From positions 62,001 through 126,000 of the forward strand of contig CAVXNQ010000013.1 of the NCBI GenBank assembly GCA_963763205.1: a DNA stretch of 64,000 nt, in the 5' to 3' direction. Under the pieces are notes generated by a model. It was not told where the DNA came from. It ran no database searches and was given only the letters and a program-made list of their open reading frames with translations. The first letter of the stretch is position 1. Each line of letters starts with the position of its first letter. Below are positions 37,291-46,134 of the stretch, one piece after another. Made by a program: the position numbers and the translations under genes. The DNA is from DDH964 sp963763205 (lineage in GTDB: Bacteria > Desulfobacterota > Desulfuromonadia > Desulfuromonadales > DDH964).

Positions 37291-38829
37291 ATGTCGAAAC
37301 TCATCAGCGCCGATCGGGCGGCGGAACTCATCCGGGACGGTGCAACGGTCGCGGCGACCGGCTTCGGTCTCGCCGGCTGGGCCGAAGAGGTCGGCTGCGG
37401 CCTGGAGCGGCGCTTTCTGGCCACCGGCCAGCCGCGCGGCATTACCCTTGTGCATGCCTCGCCCATCGGCAACTGGACCCGGGCCAAGGGGACAAGCCGC
37501 ATTGCCAAGGAGGGACTGCTGAAGCGCTGGATCGGTTCCTTCCTGGGGATCGCCCCCGATCTGGCCCAACTGGTGCTCGACAACAAGGTCGAGGCCTATT
37601 GTCTGCCGCAGGGGATCCTGTCGCAGCTCTACCGGGAGATCGCAGCCAAACGGCCGGGGGTGCTGAGCAAGGTGGGAATGGGGACCTATGTCGATCCGCT
37701 CCTCGACGGTGGCAAGGTCAACGCCGTCACCCGGGAGGAGATCCTCAAGCGGGTGGAGTTCGAGGGGGAGGAGTGGCTCTTCTACAAGTCCTTCCCCATC
37801 GACGTGGCCCTGATCCGCGGCAGCGTGGTGGATGAGAACGGCAACCTGGCCATGGATCGCGAAAGCATCCTGTTAGAAGCGCTCCCCCTCGCCCAGGCGG
37901 CACGCAACAGCGGCGGGATGGTCATCGTCCAGGCGGAACACCTGGTCAAATCCGGCACCCTGCACCCGAAGAAGGTGCGGGTCCCCGGCATCCTGGTGGA
38001 CCACATCGTTTTGACCACCTCTCCCGAAAACCATTTCCAGACCGAGGGGCTCTATTTCAATCCGGCCTTTGCCGGGGACCTCAAGGTGCCCCTCGACCAG
38101 CTCCCCGTGCCCCCCCTCGACGAACGGCTGATCATCGCCCGCCGCGCCGCCAAGGAGTTGTCGCCGGGCAGCGTCGTCAACCTCGGTGTCGGCATTCCGA
38201 GCGTCATCGCCTCGGTCGCCGCGGAACAGGGTCTCAGCCAGCAGCTGACCCTCACCACCGAAGCCGGCAGCATCGGCGGGGTGCCCGCCAATCCCCCCAA
38301 CTTCGTGCATGCCTACAATGCCGAGGCCACCGTTACCCAGGATGCCCAGTTCACCTTCTACGACGGCGGCGGGCTCGATATCGCCTTCCTCGGCCTGGCG
38401 CAGACCGACCATGCCGGAAACGTGAACGTCAGCAAGTTCAACAACCGCATCACCGGCTGCGGCGGCTTCATCAACATTACCCAGAATGCGAAGAAGGTCG
38501 TTTTCTGCGGGACCTTTACCGCCGGCGGGCTCCAGGTCTCGGCGAGCGGGGAAGAGTTGCAGATTCTGAACGAAGGGAAGAACCCGAAATTCCTCGACCA
38601 GGTGGAACACATCACCTTCAGCGGCGACTATGCCCGGCAGACCGGACAGAGTGTCCTCTTTATCACCGAACGGGCGGTCTTCCGCCTCGAAGCGGAAGGG
38701 ATGACCCTGATCGAGATCGCTCCGGGCGTCGACCTGGAGCGGGACGTCCTGGCGCTGATGGATTTTGCGCCGCTGATCTCCCCGCAGTTGCAGACCATGG
38801 CCGGGGATATCTTTCTCCCTGCCCGGTAA
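37291..38829 (+). CDS. Acyl-CoA:acetate/3-ketoacid CoA-transferase (fused alpha-beta, propionate CoA-transferase type)
   Basis: A 512-residue family I CoA-transferase with both subunits in one chain. Alpha half: SADRAAELIRDGATVAATGFG, SKVGMGTYVDPLLDGGKVN. Beta half: LSPGSVVNLGVGIPSVIASV, with the active-site glutamate in LTTEAGSIGGVPA, then NVNVSKFNNRITGCGGFINITQNAKK. Family members exchange CoA between acetyl-CoA and propionate, butyrate or acetoacetate. ATG 37291 follows GGAGG. It may be a separate transcript from the operon above because the 165-bp inverted repeat intervenes. A strong terminator follows. Confidence 0.9.
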   Translation: MSKLISADRAAELIRDGATVAATGFGLAGWAEEVGCGLERRFLATGQPRGITLVHASPIGNWTRAKGTSRIAKEGLLKRWIGSFLGIAPDLAQLVLDNKVEAYCLPQGILSQLYREIAAKRPGVLSKVGMGTYVDPLLDGGKVNAVTREEILKRVEFEGEEWLFYKSFPIDVALIRGSVVDENGNLAMDRESILLEALPLAQAARNSGGMVIVQAEHLVKSGTLHPKKVRVPGILVDHIVLTTSPENHFQTEGLYFNPAFAGDLKVPLDQLPVPPLDERLIIARRAAKELSPGSVVNLGVGIPSVIASVAAEQGLSQQLTLTTEAGSIGGVPANPPNFVHAYNAEATVTQDAQFTFYDGGGLDIAFLGLAQTDHAGNVNVSKFNNRITGCGGFINITQNAKKVVFCGTFTAGGLQVSASGEELQILNEGKNPKFLDQVEHITFSGDYARQTGQSVLFITERAVFRLEAEGMTLIEIAPGVDLERDVLALMDFAPLISPQLQTMAGDIFLPAR

Positions 38830-38838
38830 GACCCGGAG

Positions 38839-38880
38839 CCGTTTCGCCGCAGGGGCCCCCGCGGCGAAACGGTCCCGTTT
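38839..38880. terminator. Bidirectional terminator
   Basis: A 12-bp stem CCGTTTCGCCGC / GCGGCGAAACGG with a GGGGCCCC-containing loop, between the convergent CoA-transferase and kinase-like genes. Confidence 0.85.
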
Positions 38881-38881
38881 G

Positions 38882-39694
38882 CTACCAGTACCAGTGGGAC
38901 CCGACCCCGACTTCGCAGACCACCTCCCGCACGCCGCTTACCCGCCGGGCGATCTCCCGGATCGACCGCACCCTCTGTTCCGACCCCGCACTCCCGGTGA
39001 TGACGACCCGCCCCTGCCAGGCCTCGGCCCGCACATCCGCCGCTTTGGTTTCCGGCGCCAGGTAGAGTTCGGCCCAGACCAGGCTCCCCAGCAGCAAATC
39101 CTCAAAGGCCTGTCGGGACGCTGCGCTGGGGGTGAAGCTCTGCAGCTCGGTCATCCCGGCCAGGGTCTGCACCGCCTCGTCGATGCTGAGCCGTTCGAGA
39201 TTCAGCATCAGGTCATAGTGTTCCGGATTCAACAGGTCGATACCGTACAGGTAGCGTGCCCAATGAAGGCTTTGCCGGTCGCGCCGCCGGATCCTGGCCA
39301 GGGCCTCTTCCCGGGTGCCCCCATGCCGCTGCCTGGCCGCCGCGATGCGATATTCCAGGCTGGCGATCACCCGGACCCGCAGCACATGCTGGACCTCCCC
39401 GAGCAGCAGGTGACCTGCGAAACCGTGGTACACCAGGTTGCCGTTACAGGAGAGTTTAAGGAGCGCGGCCCGGATGACATTGAGGATGGCGATCCTCTTG
39501 CCGGGCGTCAGTTGCAGGATGCGCGGGGGCTTGATGAGCGTCGCGCTCAGCTCCGCTTCGGGCACCCCGAAGGCCCTGGCCGCGGCAAAGATCGCCTCCT
39601 GGCCGACGCAGGGATAACCGAGGCGTTTGGCCAGCTCTTCAGCGACGGTGCGCGCGCCGCTGTAGGTCCCCCGCGACAGGGTCACGATCGCCAT
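38882..39694 (-). CDS. Cytidylate kinase-like protein with C-terminal BON domain
   Basis: A 270-residue protein. Residues about 1-190 match the cytidylate-kinase-like family seen in deltaproteobacteria (AIVTLSRGTYSGARTVAEELAKRLGYPCVGQEAIFAAARAFG, a degenerate P-loop, and RDRQSLHWARYLYGIDLLNPEHYDLMLN). The last 75 residues form a BON-like domain (AEAWQGRVVITGSAGSEQRVRSIREIARRVSGVREVVCEV), normally a phospholipid or sensor module. ATG 39694 has AGGAGG and overlaps the end of the upstream transporter gene by 13 nt, so they are co-expressed. The function is unknown; a nucleotide-binding regulator of the transporters is a guess. Confidence 0.75.
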   Translation of the reverse strand: MAIVTLSRGTYSGARTVAEELAKRLGYPCVGQEAIFAAARAFGVPEAELSATLIKPPRILQLTPGKRIAILNVIRAALLKLSCNGNLVYHGFAGHLLLGEVQHVLRVRVIASLEYRIAAARQRHGGTREEALARIRRRDRQSLHWARYLYGIDLLNPEHYDLMLNLERLSIDEAVQTLAGMTELQSFTPSAASRQAFEDLLLGSLVWAELYLAPETKAADVRAEAWQGRVVITGSAGSEQRVRSIREIARRVSGVREVVCEVGVGSHWYW

Positions 39695-40989
39695 GCGATT
39701 CCTCCTGATTTCTGCTCCGCGGGGCGGAGCGCCAGACTTCTGCTGACCAGGGCCATGCCGGCCGCCAACAGCAGCATGACTACGATCACCAGGTACGACA
39801 GATCCTGTTTCCCCGTGGTGTCCCTGATGACACCGTTCAGCCAGGGCATGACCAGCCCCGCCAGCCCCCAGGCCGTGAACAGGCAGCCGTAATTGAGGCC
39901 GAAATAGCGCAGGCCGAAGTGGTCCCTGCACGCGGCCGGGAAGATCGCCAGGTTGGCGCCGAAATTGACCCCGATAAAGAAGAGAATCGCGAGAATGGCG
40001 GTGCGCCCCCCGGAACCGTCCCCGGAGACCCAGTACAGGGCCCCGATCATCCAGCTCTGGAACAGAAACTCGCCGAACAGGGTCAGCTGGCGGCCGATGC
40101 GATCGGAAAGGACCCCGGCGCTGACCCGGCCGACGGTATTGCCGATGGCGAGGACCATCACCGCCAGAAAGGCCATCTCACCCAGGGCTTGTTTACCCAG
40201 ATCGGCGGCCACGCTGATAAAGGTCAGGCCGGCGGCGGCCCCGGCAAAGTACATCAGGTAGAGGAGCCAGAACTGGGGGGTGCGCACCATCTGCTGCCAG
40301 CTGGCATCGTCTTTGGGGGGCGCTTTGCCCTGCAGGGGCTCCCCTTCGGCGGAAAAGCCCGACGGCGGGTTCTCGACTATCCAGAACAGCCCCAGCACCA
40401 CCAGCCAGATGAGCACGCCCAGGACCATCATTCCCTGGGACACCCCTGGCTCGACGACCCCTGCGGGGGTGGTCAGCGCAAAGACCCGGAGCAGCCAGAT
40501 CGTCAGCGGGGCCAGGAAGACCGGGGCCAACCCGCTTCCGGCCACCACGCAGCCGACGACCAGCCCGGTCCTGTGCGGGGGGAACCATTTGATGGCGGGC
40601 GGGGTCAGGGCGGAAAAGGAAAAGCCGACCCCCATCCCGGTCAAACCGCCGAACCCCAGGATATAGGCGAGTTTCGAGCCGCCGCTCAGCCCGGCGACCA
40701 GGCACCCAAACCCGGCCAGCAGGCCGCCGAGGAAAACCACCCAGCGCGGACCGATGCGATCCTGCAGCCGGCCGGCCGGAACCATGACCAGCGAGAAGGC
40801 GATGCACATCACCGAATAGGGGAGGGCCTTGTCGGCATTGCTCCAGCCCCAGGAGGGAGGGATGGCGGCTTTGACGATGCTCCAGCTGTAGAGGATGCCG
40901 AGCACCAGCCCCATGACGATGGCGGCACCGACCACCAGCCAGCCGCGAAACAGGGAAATCGTAAGGTGGGTGGGGGAACGAGAGAGCAT
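39682..40989 (-). CDS. MFS transporter, oxalate/formate antiporter (OFA)-like
   Basis: A 435-residue, 12-helix major facilitator. It has the OFA-style beginning (FRGWLVVGAAIVMGLVLGILYSWSIVKAAI), a loop 2-3 motif GRLQDRIGPRWVVFLGG, a central cytoplasmic loop at about residues 200-235 and the repeat GVLSDRIGRQLTLFG. OFA carriers exchange or import monocarboxylates and dicarboxylates such as oxalate, formate and lactate. Its gene overlaps the kinase-like gene and follows a DMT permease 65 nt upstream. The substrate is probably an organic acid; certainty is low beyond family. Confidence 0.85.
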   Translation of the reverse strand: MLSRSPTHLTISLFRGWLVVGAAIVMGLVLGILYSWSIVKAAIPPSWGWSNADKALPYSVMCIAFSLVMVPAGRLQDRIGPRWVVFLGGLLAGFGCLVAGLSGGSKLAYILGFGGLTGMGVGFSFSALTPPAIKWFPPHRTGLVVGCVVAGSGLAPVFLAPLTIWLLRVFALTTPAGVVEPGVSQGMMVLGVLIWLVVLGLFWIVENPPSGFSAEGEPLQGKAPPKDDASWQQMVRTPQFWLLYLMYFAGAAAGLTFISVAADLGKQALGEMAFLAVMVLAIGNTVGRVSAGVLSDRIGRQLTLFGEFLFQSWMIGALYWVSGDGSGGRTAILAILFFIGVNFGANLAIFPAACRDHFGLRYFGLNYGCLFTAWGLAGLVMPWLNGVIRDTTGKQDLSYLVIVVMLLLAAGMALVSRSLALRPAEQKSGGIAWRS

Positions 40990-41054
40990 GGGGTTTCAAT
41001 CCCGGTTGGAGGATGGTCGGGAGAGCGGGACACGGGCTGCTGTGGGCCTCGGGA

Positions 41055-41939
41055 TCAGGCCACTCCCACCAGCACGACGCCGACGAAGACCGCGCAAAGT
41101 CCCGCCAGGCGGGTGCGGGGCGCGTGCTTTTCGATCCAGATCATGGAAACGACGGAGGTGATCAGGATGCTGATCTGGCGGAAGGCGACCACGTAACTGA
41201 GCGGTTCCCGCACCAGGGCCAGCACGATCATGCAATAGGAGACGAGAAACAGCAGGCCGGCCAGTACCTCCCGGGGGCGCTGGCCCGGGCGCGGCTGGTA
41301 GGGGAGTTTCCGGGTCGCCCCCTCGAAGATCAGCCAGGCGATGACGTGCTGGAGATAGACGTAGTTGAGGCGGTTGCAGATCAGCTCGCCGGAGGTCGCC
41401 CCGTGGAGGGAGATGGCGGCGTGTTTGTCGATCAGAGAAAAACCGGCGGTGGCGATCGCCGTCACCAGGGCCCAGAGACAGCTTTTGTTCCAGTAGCTTT
41501 GAAGATTGAGGCCGTCGACGCCGAAGCTGAATTTTCCCAAAGGGAGGATGAAACAGCCGGCCATGACCAGGACCATCCCCAGAGAGCCGATCTGCGAAGG
41601 CCACTCCCCCATGAAGATGGTGGCCCAGACCACGAGCAGGATGGGGACGGCGCGGGTGATGGGGTAGGTGACGGAGATGTGTCCATGCTGATAGGCGCTG
41701 CTCAGGGCGAAGAAGAAGAGGCCCATCATCAGTCCGGAAGAGAGGACGCAGCGCAGGAAATTGGCGTCGTAATGGACATACTGCTGCAGGTAGAGCCACA
41801 CCGGCAGGTAGCAGAGCGCCGAGAAACGCAGCGCCTGACGGATGAAGACGATGGGGCCGCTCCCGGTCTTCGACAGCAGGTTCCATGATGAATTGCACAG
41901 GGCCGAGATCAGGACAAAGACGATACCTTCGAGGCTCAC
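41055..41939 (-). CDS. EamA/DMT-family permease
   Basis: A 294-residue protein with ten hydrophobic segments in two EamA halves (GIVFVLISALCNSSWNLLSKTG at the start; ALVTAIATAGFSLIDKHAA beginning the second half). DMT permeases export or import small metabolites. The start is GTG 41939 with GGGAG upstream; the longer open frame above has no ribosome site and reads through Pro/Arg-rich nonsense. It lies between two MFS genes on the same strand, suggesting a transport cluster. Confidence 0.82.
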   Translation of the reverse strand: MSLEGIVFVLISALCNSSWNLLSKTGSGPIVFIRQALRFSALCYLPVWLYLQQYVHYDANFLRCVLSSGLMMGLFFFALSSAYQHGHISVTYPITRAVPILLVVWATIFMGEWPSQIGSLGMVLVMAGCFILPLGKFSFGVDGLNLQSYWNKSCLWALVTAIATAGFSLIDKHAAISLHGATSGELICNRLNYVYLQHVIAWLIFEGATRKLPYQPRPGQRPREVLAGLLFLVSYCMIVLALVREPLSYVVAFRQISILITSVVSMIWIEKHAPRTRLAGLCAVFVGVVLVGVA

Positions 41940-42003
41940 AAGCGGACTCCCGGAAAGAAGATGAGGGGGCGGTGGCGCCGACCGGGCGCGCCCGGCGCGG
42001 GTT

Positions 42004-43287
42004 TCAGTTGTCGGCGCGGGCGGTTTCGCGCTTCGCAAGGCTCGCGGCCGGCCGGCGGGCCGGCGGCCGCAGCAGCAGGGCCAAGAAAATGCCGGCCAGA
42101 CAGGTGGCGGCGGCCAGCAGGTAACTGCCGGCAAAGCTGCCGGTGGCGTCGGCCAGATAGCCGGCCAGGGCCGGCCCGCACATCTGGCCGCAGCCGAAGA
42201 TGAAGGTGACGTAGCCGAAGGCGGTGGTCACCATTTCCCGCGGCAGGTAGTCGCCCACGGTGGCGGTGATGATGGAGGGGATGCCCCAGACCGCCAGGCC
42301 GAAGAGGGCGATGGAGAGATAGACCCCCGCGCCGGGCAGGCGCAGGCCCACCAGCAGGTAGGCGCAGGCCTGCAAGGCAAAGACCGCGACCAGGCCACCG
42401 CGCCGGCCGATGCGGTCGGAGAGTCCGCCGAAGACCGGACCGGAGACGAGGCTGAGCAGGCCGATCCAGACCCACATCCGGCCCGCCGCCGCGACGCTGT
42501 AGCCGAGTTCGCGCACCAGCGTGGTGACGATGAAGGTGGCGTAGATCACGTAGGTGAAACCGAAGGCGAGGTAGATGGCGCCGAGATGGAGCAGCAGCGG
42601 CCAGAGCCGGGTCGGCGGCACCGGCACCTGACTCTGCTCCCGGTGCTGCGTCGGTGCGGCCCCGGCCCCCAACGGCGCGAGCTGCATGCCGGCCGGGTCG
42701 TTGCGCAGCAAGAGGCCGCAGACCAGCGCCGTTGCCAGCACCAGGGCGCCCAGCAGCCCCCACCCCGCGCGCCAGCCGGAGGCGCCCTGCGCCGCGTTGA
42801 GCAGCGGGATCGCCACGCCGCTGACCATGATCCCGACGCCGTTGCCGGCGATGACCATCCCGGCGGCGCGGCCGCGCAGCCAGGGGCTGAACCAGTGGGC
42901 GATCAGCCCCATCATGGCGACGTTGGCCAAGGCGCTGCCGAAACCGGTGACCAGGTAGCAGCCCAGGATCGCCGGGTAGCTGCTCAAAAAACTGACCAGA
43001 ACCATGCTGGCCCCCACCGCCAGCAGCCCGCCGAAGATCACCCGCCGCGCGCCCAGAAGGCCGACCAGGCGGCCGCAGGCCAGCACCCCGGCCAGATAGC
43101 CGAGGAAGTTGCCGGTGCTGATCACCCCCATCTGGCTGTTGCTGAGGGTGAGCCCCCGGCTCATGGACGGCAGCTGCATGCCCAGGGCGAAACGGCCCAG
43201 GCCCAGGCAGGCAAACATGGTCAGCAGGCCGGCGAAGATGATGACCCATCCGTAATGGACGGGAATTCTCGGGTGGGGGGGCGCCAT
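42004..43287 (-). CDS. MFS transporter, YbfB/YjiJ-like
   Basis: A 427-residue, 12-helix carrier opening with HYGWVIIFAGLLTMFACLGLGRFALGMQLPSM, the signature of the YbfB/YjiJ branch. It has the inter-helix motif GRLVGLLGARRVIFGG and a second-half GGLSDRIGRRGGLVAVFA. ATG 43287 follows GAGGAG. Substrates of this branch are not well known. It is the most upstream of three transporter genes that follow the DAHP synthase gene. Confidence 0.85.
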   Translation of the reverse strand: MAPPHPRIPVHYGWVIIFAGLLTMFACLGLGRFALGMQLPSMSRGLTLSNSQMGVISTGNFLGYLAGVLACGRLVGLLGARRVIFGGLLAVGASMVLVSFLSSYPAILGCYLVTGFGSALANVAMMGLIAHWFSPWLRGRAAGMVIAGNGVGIMVSGVAIPLLNAAQGASGWRAGWGLLGALVLATALVCGLLLRNDPAGMQLAPLGAGAAPTQHREQSQVPVPPTRLWPLLLHLGAIYLAFGFTYVIYATFIVTTLVRELGYSVAAAGRMWVWIGLLSLVSGPVFGGLSDRIGRRGGLVAVFALQACAYLLVGLRLPGAGVYLSIALFGLAVWGIPSIITATVGDYLPREMVTTAFGYVTFIFGCGQMCGPALAGYLADATGSFAGSYLLAAATCLAGIFLALLLRPPARRPAASLAKRETARADN

Positions 43288-43386
43288 GCCGGACGGTCTC
43301 CTCGTGCAGGTAATGGAGCAGGGTGCCGTCAGGCCATGGCGAAAAGCTGCCCGGACTCTCTGGTTCCGGCTCTTCGGGGGAGATCC

Positions 43387-44748
43387 CTAGCCCTGGCTTC
43401 CCGCGCAGGCGTTGAGCATCTCCGCCAGTTCGAAGGCCAGTTCGACGCTCTGTTCCGCGTTGAGACGCGGGTCGCAGTTGGTCTGATAGTTCTGCCCCAG
43501 GTGCTGGTCGAGGAGCTGGCGGCTGCCGCCGGTACACTCGGTGACGTTATCCCCGGTCAATTCCAGGTGCACCCCGCCCGGGACCGTCCCCTCGGCCTGG
43601 TGGATGGCGAAGAATTGCCGGATTTCACTCAGGATGTCGTCGAATTTCCGGGTCTTCTGGCCGAATTCGGTCTGCCGGGTGTTGCCGTGCATCGGATCGC
43701 AGCTCCACACCACGCGGAACCCTTCTTCGCGGATGGCCCGGAGCAGGGGGGGGAGTTGGTTGGCGATGCCTTCCGCCCCGAAGCGGGTGATCAGGGTCAG
43801 GCGTCCCGCCTCGTTGTCGGGATTGAGGCGGGTGACGATCTGACTGATCTGATCGAGGTCGTGATTCGGGCCGATCTTCAGCCCGAGGGGATTGCCCACG
43901 CCGCGCAAGAACTCGATGTGGGCGCCGTCGGGCTGGCGGGTCCGGTCGCCGATCCAGAGCATGTGGGCGCTGCAGTCGTACCAGGAGCCGGTGGTCGAAT
44001 CCTGGCGGGTCAGCGCCTCCTCGTAGCCAAGGAGCAGGGCTTCGTGGGAGGTGTAGAGGGAGACCTGGTTGATGAGCGGGTGGTGGGGGTCGATACCGAT
44101 GGCGGCCAGAAAGGCGATGGTCTTGCGGATCTGGCGCTCGATTTGTTCGTATTTCCGGCCCGCCGGCAGGTTCTCCAGCGATTCCCGGTGCCAGGCCTGG
44201 ACCTGGTCGAGGGCGGCATAGCCGCCGCGGGTGAAGGCCCGGCAGAGGTTCAAGGTCGCGGTGGAGCGGAAATACCCCTCCACCATCCGCTGCGGGTCCG
44301 GGCGGCGCGCCGCGGCGGTCGGCTCCGGGCTGTTGACCATGTCGCCGCGATAGCTGGGGATGACCTGGCCGGCCACCGTCTCGGTATCCGAGGAGCGGGG
44401 TTTGGCGTACTGGCCGGCCAGCCGGCCGATCTTGATCACCCGTTTTTCCCCGGCATAGGCCAAAACCACCGACATCTGCAAAATGACCTTGAGCATCTCG
44501 CGGATGGTCGGGCCGGTGCATTTGGCGAAATCCTCGGCGCAGTCGCCGCATTGCAGGACAAAGGCCCGGCCGGCCGCCGCCTCGGCCAGCTGTTCCTTCA
44601 GGGTCCGGATTTCCCCGGCAAAGACCAAGGGCGGAAGCTCGGCGAGGGCGGTCACCGCCTGCCGGTAGGCCACGGGGTCCGGCCATTGGGGCTGCTGTTT
44701 GGCCGGATAAGCCTGCCAGCTCGACTTGCTCCAGGGAGAAGGATTCAT
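43387..44748 (-). CDS. 3-deoxy-7-phosphoheptulonate synthase, class II (plant-type)
   Basis: A 453-residue enzyme condensing PEP and erythrose-4-phosphate to DAHP, the first step of the shikimate pathway. Class II landmarks: WSKSSWQAYPAKQQPQWPD, the metal/PEP motif FVLQCGDCAEDFAKCTGP, KIGRLAGQYAKPRSSDTE, YRGDMVNSP, LYTSHEALLLGYEEALTR, VWSCDPMHGN and GVHLELTGDNVTECTGG. The length is normal. ATG 44748 has a GGAGGT about 4-10 nt upstream. It is not in an aro operon; neighbours are transporters. Feedback properties cannot be read. Confidence 0.95.
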   Translation of the reverse strand: MNPSPWSKSSWQAYPAKQQPQWPDPVAYRQAVTALAELPPLVFAGEIRTLKEQLAEAAAGRAFVLQCGDCAEDFAKCTGPTIREMLKVILQMSVVLAYAGEKRVIKIGRLAGQYAKPRSSDTETVAGQVIPSYRGDMVNSPEPTAAARRPDPQRMVEGYFRSTATLNLCRAFTRGGYAALDQVQAWHRESLENLPAGRKYEQIERQIRKTIAFLAAIGIDPHHPLINQVSLYTSHEALLLGYEEALTRQDSTTGSWYDCSAHMLWIGDRTRQPDGAHIEFLRGVGNPLGLKIGPNHDLDQISQIVTRLNPDNEAGRLTLITRFGAEGIANQLPPLLRAIREEGFRVVWSCDPMHGNTRQTEFGQKTRKFDDILSEIRQFFAIHQAEGTVPGGVHLELTGDNVTECTGGSRQLLDQHLGQNYQTNCDPRLNAEQSVELAFELAEMLNACAGSQG

Positions 44749-44932
44749 GGGGGACCTCCGGGGACTGCGCTAAGAGTATCGATCCGGGGCCGGTTTCGGC
44801 CGCCGTGAGCCAGCTGCAAGGGGGAAATGGGGGCTCGCATTCCTTCGAGTTCATTGCATAAAATTTTACATGTAAAAAGATAGAACAAAAAGCCTGGCGG
44901 GTCAAGCGGATTAGTGGGATGTTCCGTGAGGC

Positions 44933-44961
44933 TTGACAGGAGCGGGGAAAGCCCCTAGCGT
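44933..44961 (+). promoter_or_regulatory. Sigma-70 promoter of moaC
   Basis: TTGACA (44933-44938) and TAGCGT (44956-44961) with a 17-nt spacer. The predicted start near 44968 gives a leader of about 145 nt before moaC. Confidence 0.65.
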
Positions 44962-44967
44962 TACCTG

Positions 44968-45110
44968 CAAAATCGTGTTCGCAACGGGGTCGGCTCGGGG
45001 CGGCTGCCCAATGCCCCGCCCAGGTTGGTACGAGCGCGAGTGCCGCATTGAATCGGCGCGGCCACAATGGCCGAGCCCCATGGGCAACCAACCGAAGCCA
45101 AGGAAGGTGA
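44968..45110 (+). ncRNA. Structured leader, candidate Moco-type riboswitch
   Basis: The moaC leader holds a long-range pair GGCTCGG (44992-44998) with CCGAGCC (45071-45077), an inner GGGGCGGC...GCCCCGCC arm, and a short TGG-GCAA-CCA stem capped by a GNRA tetraloop (45081-45090). ACCGAAGCCAAGGAAGG follows and merges with the moaC ribosome site. Length, GNRA loop and location match the molybdenum-cofactor riboswitch class known upstream of moa genes, but I could not align it to the consensus by eye. Confidence 0.5.
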
Positions 45111-45113
45111 ACG

Positions 45114-45617
45114 ATGAGCAAACCGGAAACACCCATGGTTTTCAACCATTTCGACGACCAGGGACAGGCGGTGATGGTCGACGTCAGCGCCAAGGCCCCG
45201 ACCCTGCGCACCGCCGTGGCCCGCTCCCTGGTGCGCATGACGCCGGCGATTCTGCAGGCCATCCTCGATAAGACCGTCGCCAAGGGGGATGTCCTCGGCG
45301 TCGCCCGGCTCGCCGGCATCGGCGCCGCCAAGCGCACCGACGAGCTGATCCCCCTTTCCCATCCCCTCGCCCTGCACCACCTGGCGGTCGACTTTTTCCC
45401 CGTCGCCGAGAAGGGGCTGCTGGAGATCCGCGCCACGGTGCGGGCCTTCGAGCGCACCGGGGTGGAGATGGAGGCGATGGTCGCCGCCTCGGTGGCGGCG
45501 TTGACCGTCTACGATATGTGCAAGGGGGCGGACAAGCGGATCAGCATCGAAAACGTGGCGCTGCTCTACAAGGAAGGGGGGAAGAGCGGGGTCTTCCGGC
45601 GCGAGGAGGAAGCATGA
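45114..45617 (+). CDS. moaC: Cyclic pyranopterin monophosphate synthase
   Basis: A 167-residue enzyme of molybdenum cofactor synthesis. All MoaC landmarks are present: MVDVSAKAPTLRTAVA, MTPAILQAI, KGDVLGVARLAGIGAAKRTDELIPLSHPL (active-site KRTxELIPLCHPL with Ser for Cys), the RTGVEMEAMVAASVAALTVYDMCK block and the C-terminal KSGVF. It is expressed from a TTGACA promoter through a structured leader. Its stop codon overlaps the start of a mogA remnant (ATGA), so the normal partner gene has decayed here. Confidence 0.95.
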   Translation: MSKPETPMVFNHFDDQGQAVMVDVSAKAPTLRTAVARSLVRMTPAILQAILDKTVAKGDVLGVARLAGIGAAKRTDELIPLSHPLALHHLAVDFFPVAEKGLLEIRATVRAFERTGVEMEAMVAASVAALTVYDMCKGADKRISIENVALLYKEGGKSGVFRREEEA

Positions 45618-45904
45618 AGGCGGCGCTTCTGACCCTGAGCGACAAGGGCGCCCAAGGGGGGGCGGATCGATGTGAGCGGGCCGGCTGCGGCGAGCTGATG
45701 CGCAGGAAGAGCCTGGAGAGGACGTCCCACGCCATCATCAGCCGGGCGCTGGTCGACATCCGCGCCCGCACCCGGTGGCCAAACTGCAGGGGGACCCCAG
45801 CGACTGCGCGCAGTGACAACCGACCGGGGGCTGGATCGGGCAAGAGCAGCAAGAGAACGTCAATAAATTGGGCTACCGTGAGAGCGGTCGCCCAATTTTA
45901 TTGA
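45614..45904 (+). pseudogene. mogA/moaB remnant (N-terminal stub)
   Basis: The frame begins MKAALLTLSDKGAQGGADRCERAGCGEL, clearly the start of a molybdopterin adenylyltransferase (consensus AAILTLSDKGSRGERVD). About 30 codons in, it loses similarity and lacks the TTGGTG catalytic motif. It overlaps moaC by 4 nt, as intact moaC-mogA pairs do. A functional MogA must be encoded elsewhere if Moco is made. Confidence 0.6.
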
Positions 45905-45906
45905 CG
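45858..45906. repeat. Long hairpin
   Basis: GTCAATAAATTGGGC (45859-45873) pairs with GCCCAATTTTATTGAC (45890-45905) around an inner ACCG/CGGT stem and GAGA loop, for about 20 paired positions. It has no T-run outside the stem. It lies at the end of the mogA remnant and could be a terminator or an element boundary. Confidence 0.6.
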
Positions 45907-46059
45907 GCGAAGCCGTCTCGGGATTTCGGCAGGATGCGCCCGCGCGCCGCTGCGGAGCAGGCTCGCATGGTGTGGGTCGGTGTCCGTTCGGGCCGGTCCG
46001 GTCGCTTGCAGCGCAGACACTGGTACAGCCCCATGCACTTGACTGAACCGATCCGGGTG

Positions 46060-46134
46060 AGGGCCCTTTGCGCGGGGACCAGCGAAGTGCAGCGGTTGGC
46101 CATTGCCCGCGCTATACTGAGGATATTTGAATAG
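46060..46134 (+). pseudogene. Acyl-CoA dehydrogenase C-terminal fragment
   Basis: The last codons of a frame ending at 46134 read CAGTSEVQRLAIARAILR, the conserved C-terminal signature of acyl-CoA dehydrogenases (EGTSE-[IV]-QR-L-x-IAR-x-LL). No upstream catalytic portion exists in the preceding 200 bp, so this is a leftover tail from a lost gene just ahead of the Liu operon. The stretch 46135-46349 may hold the end of a further decayed gene (a frame ending LTDFFAKKDP), which I cannot identify. Confidence 0.5.
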
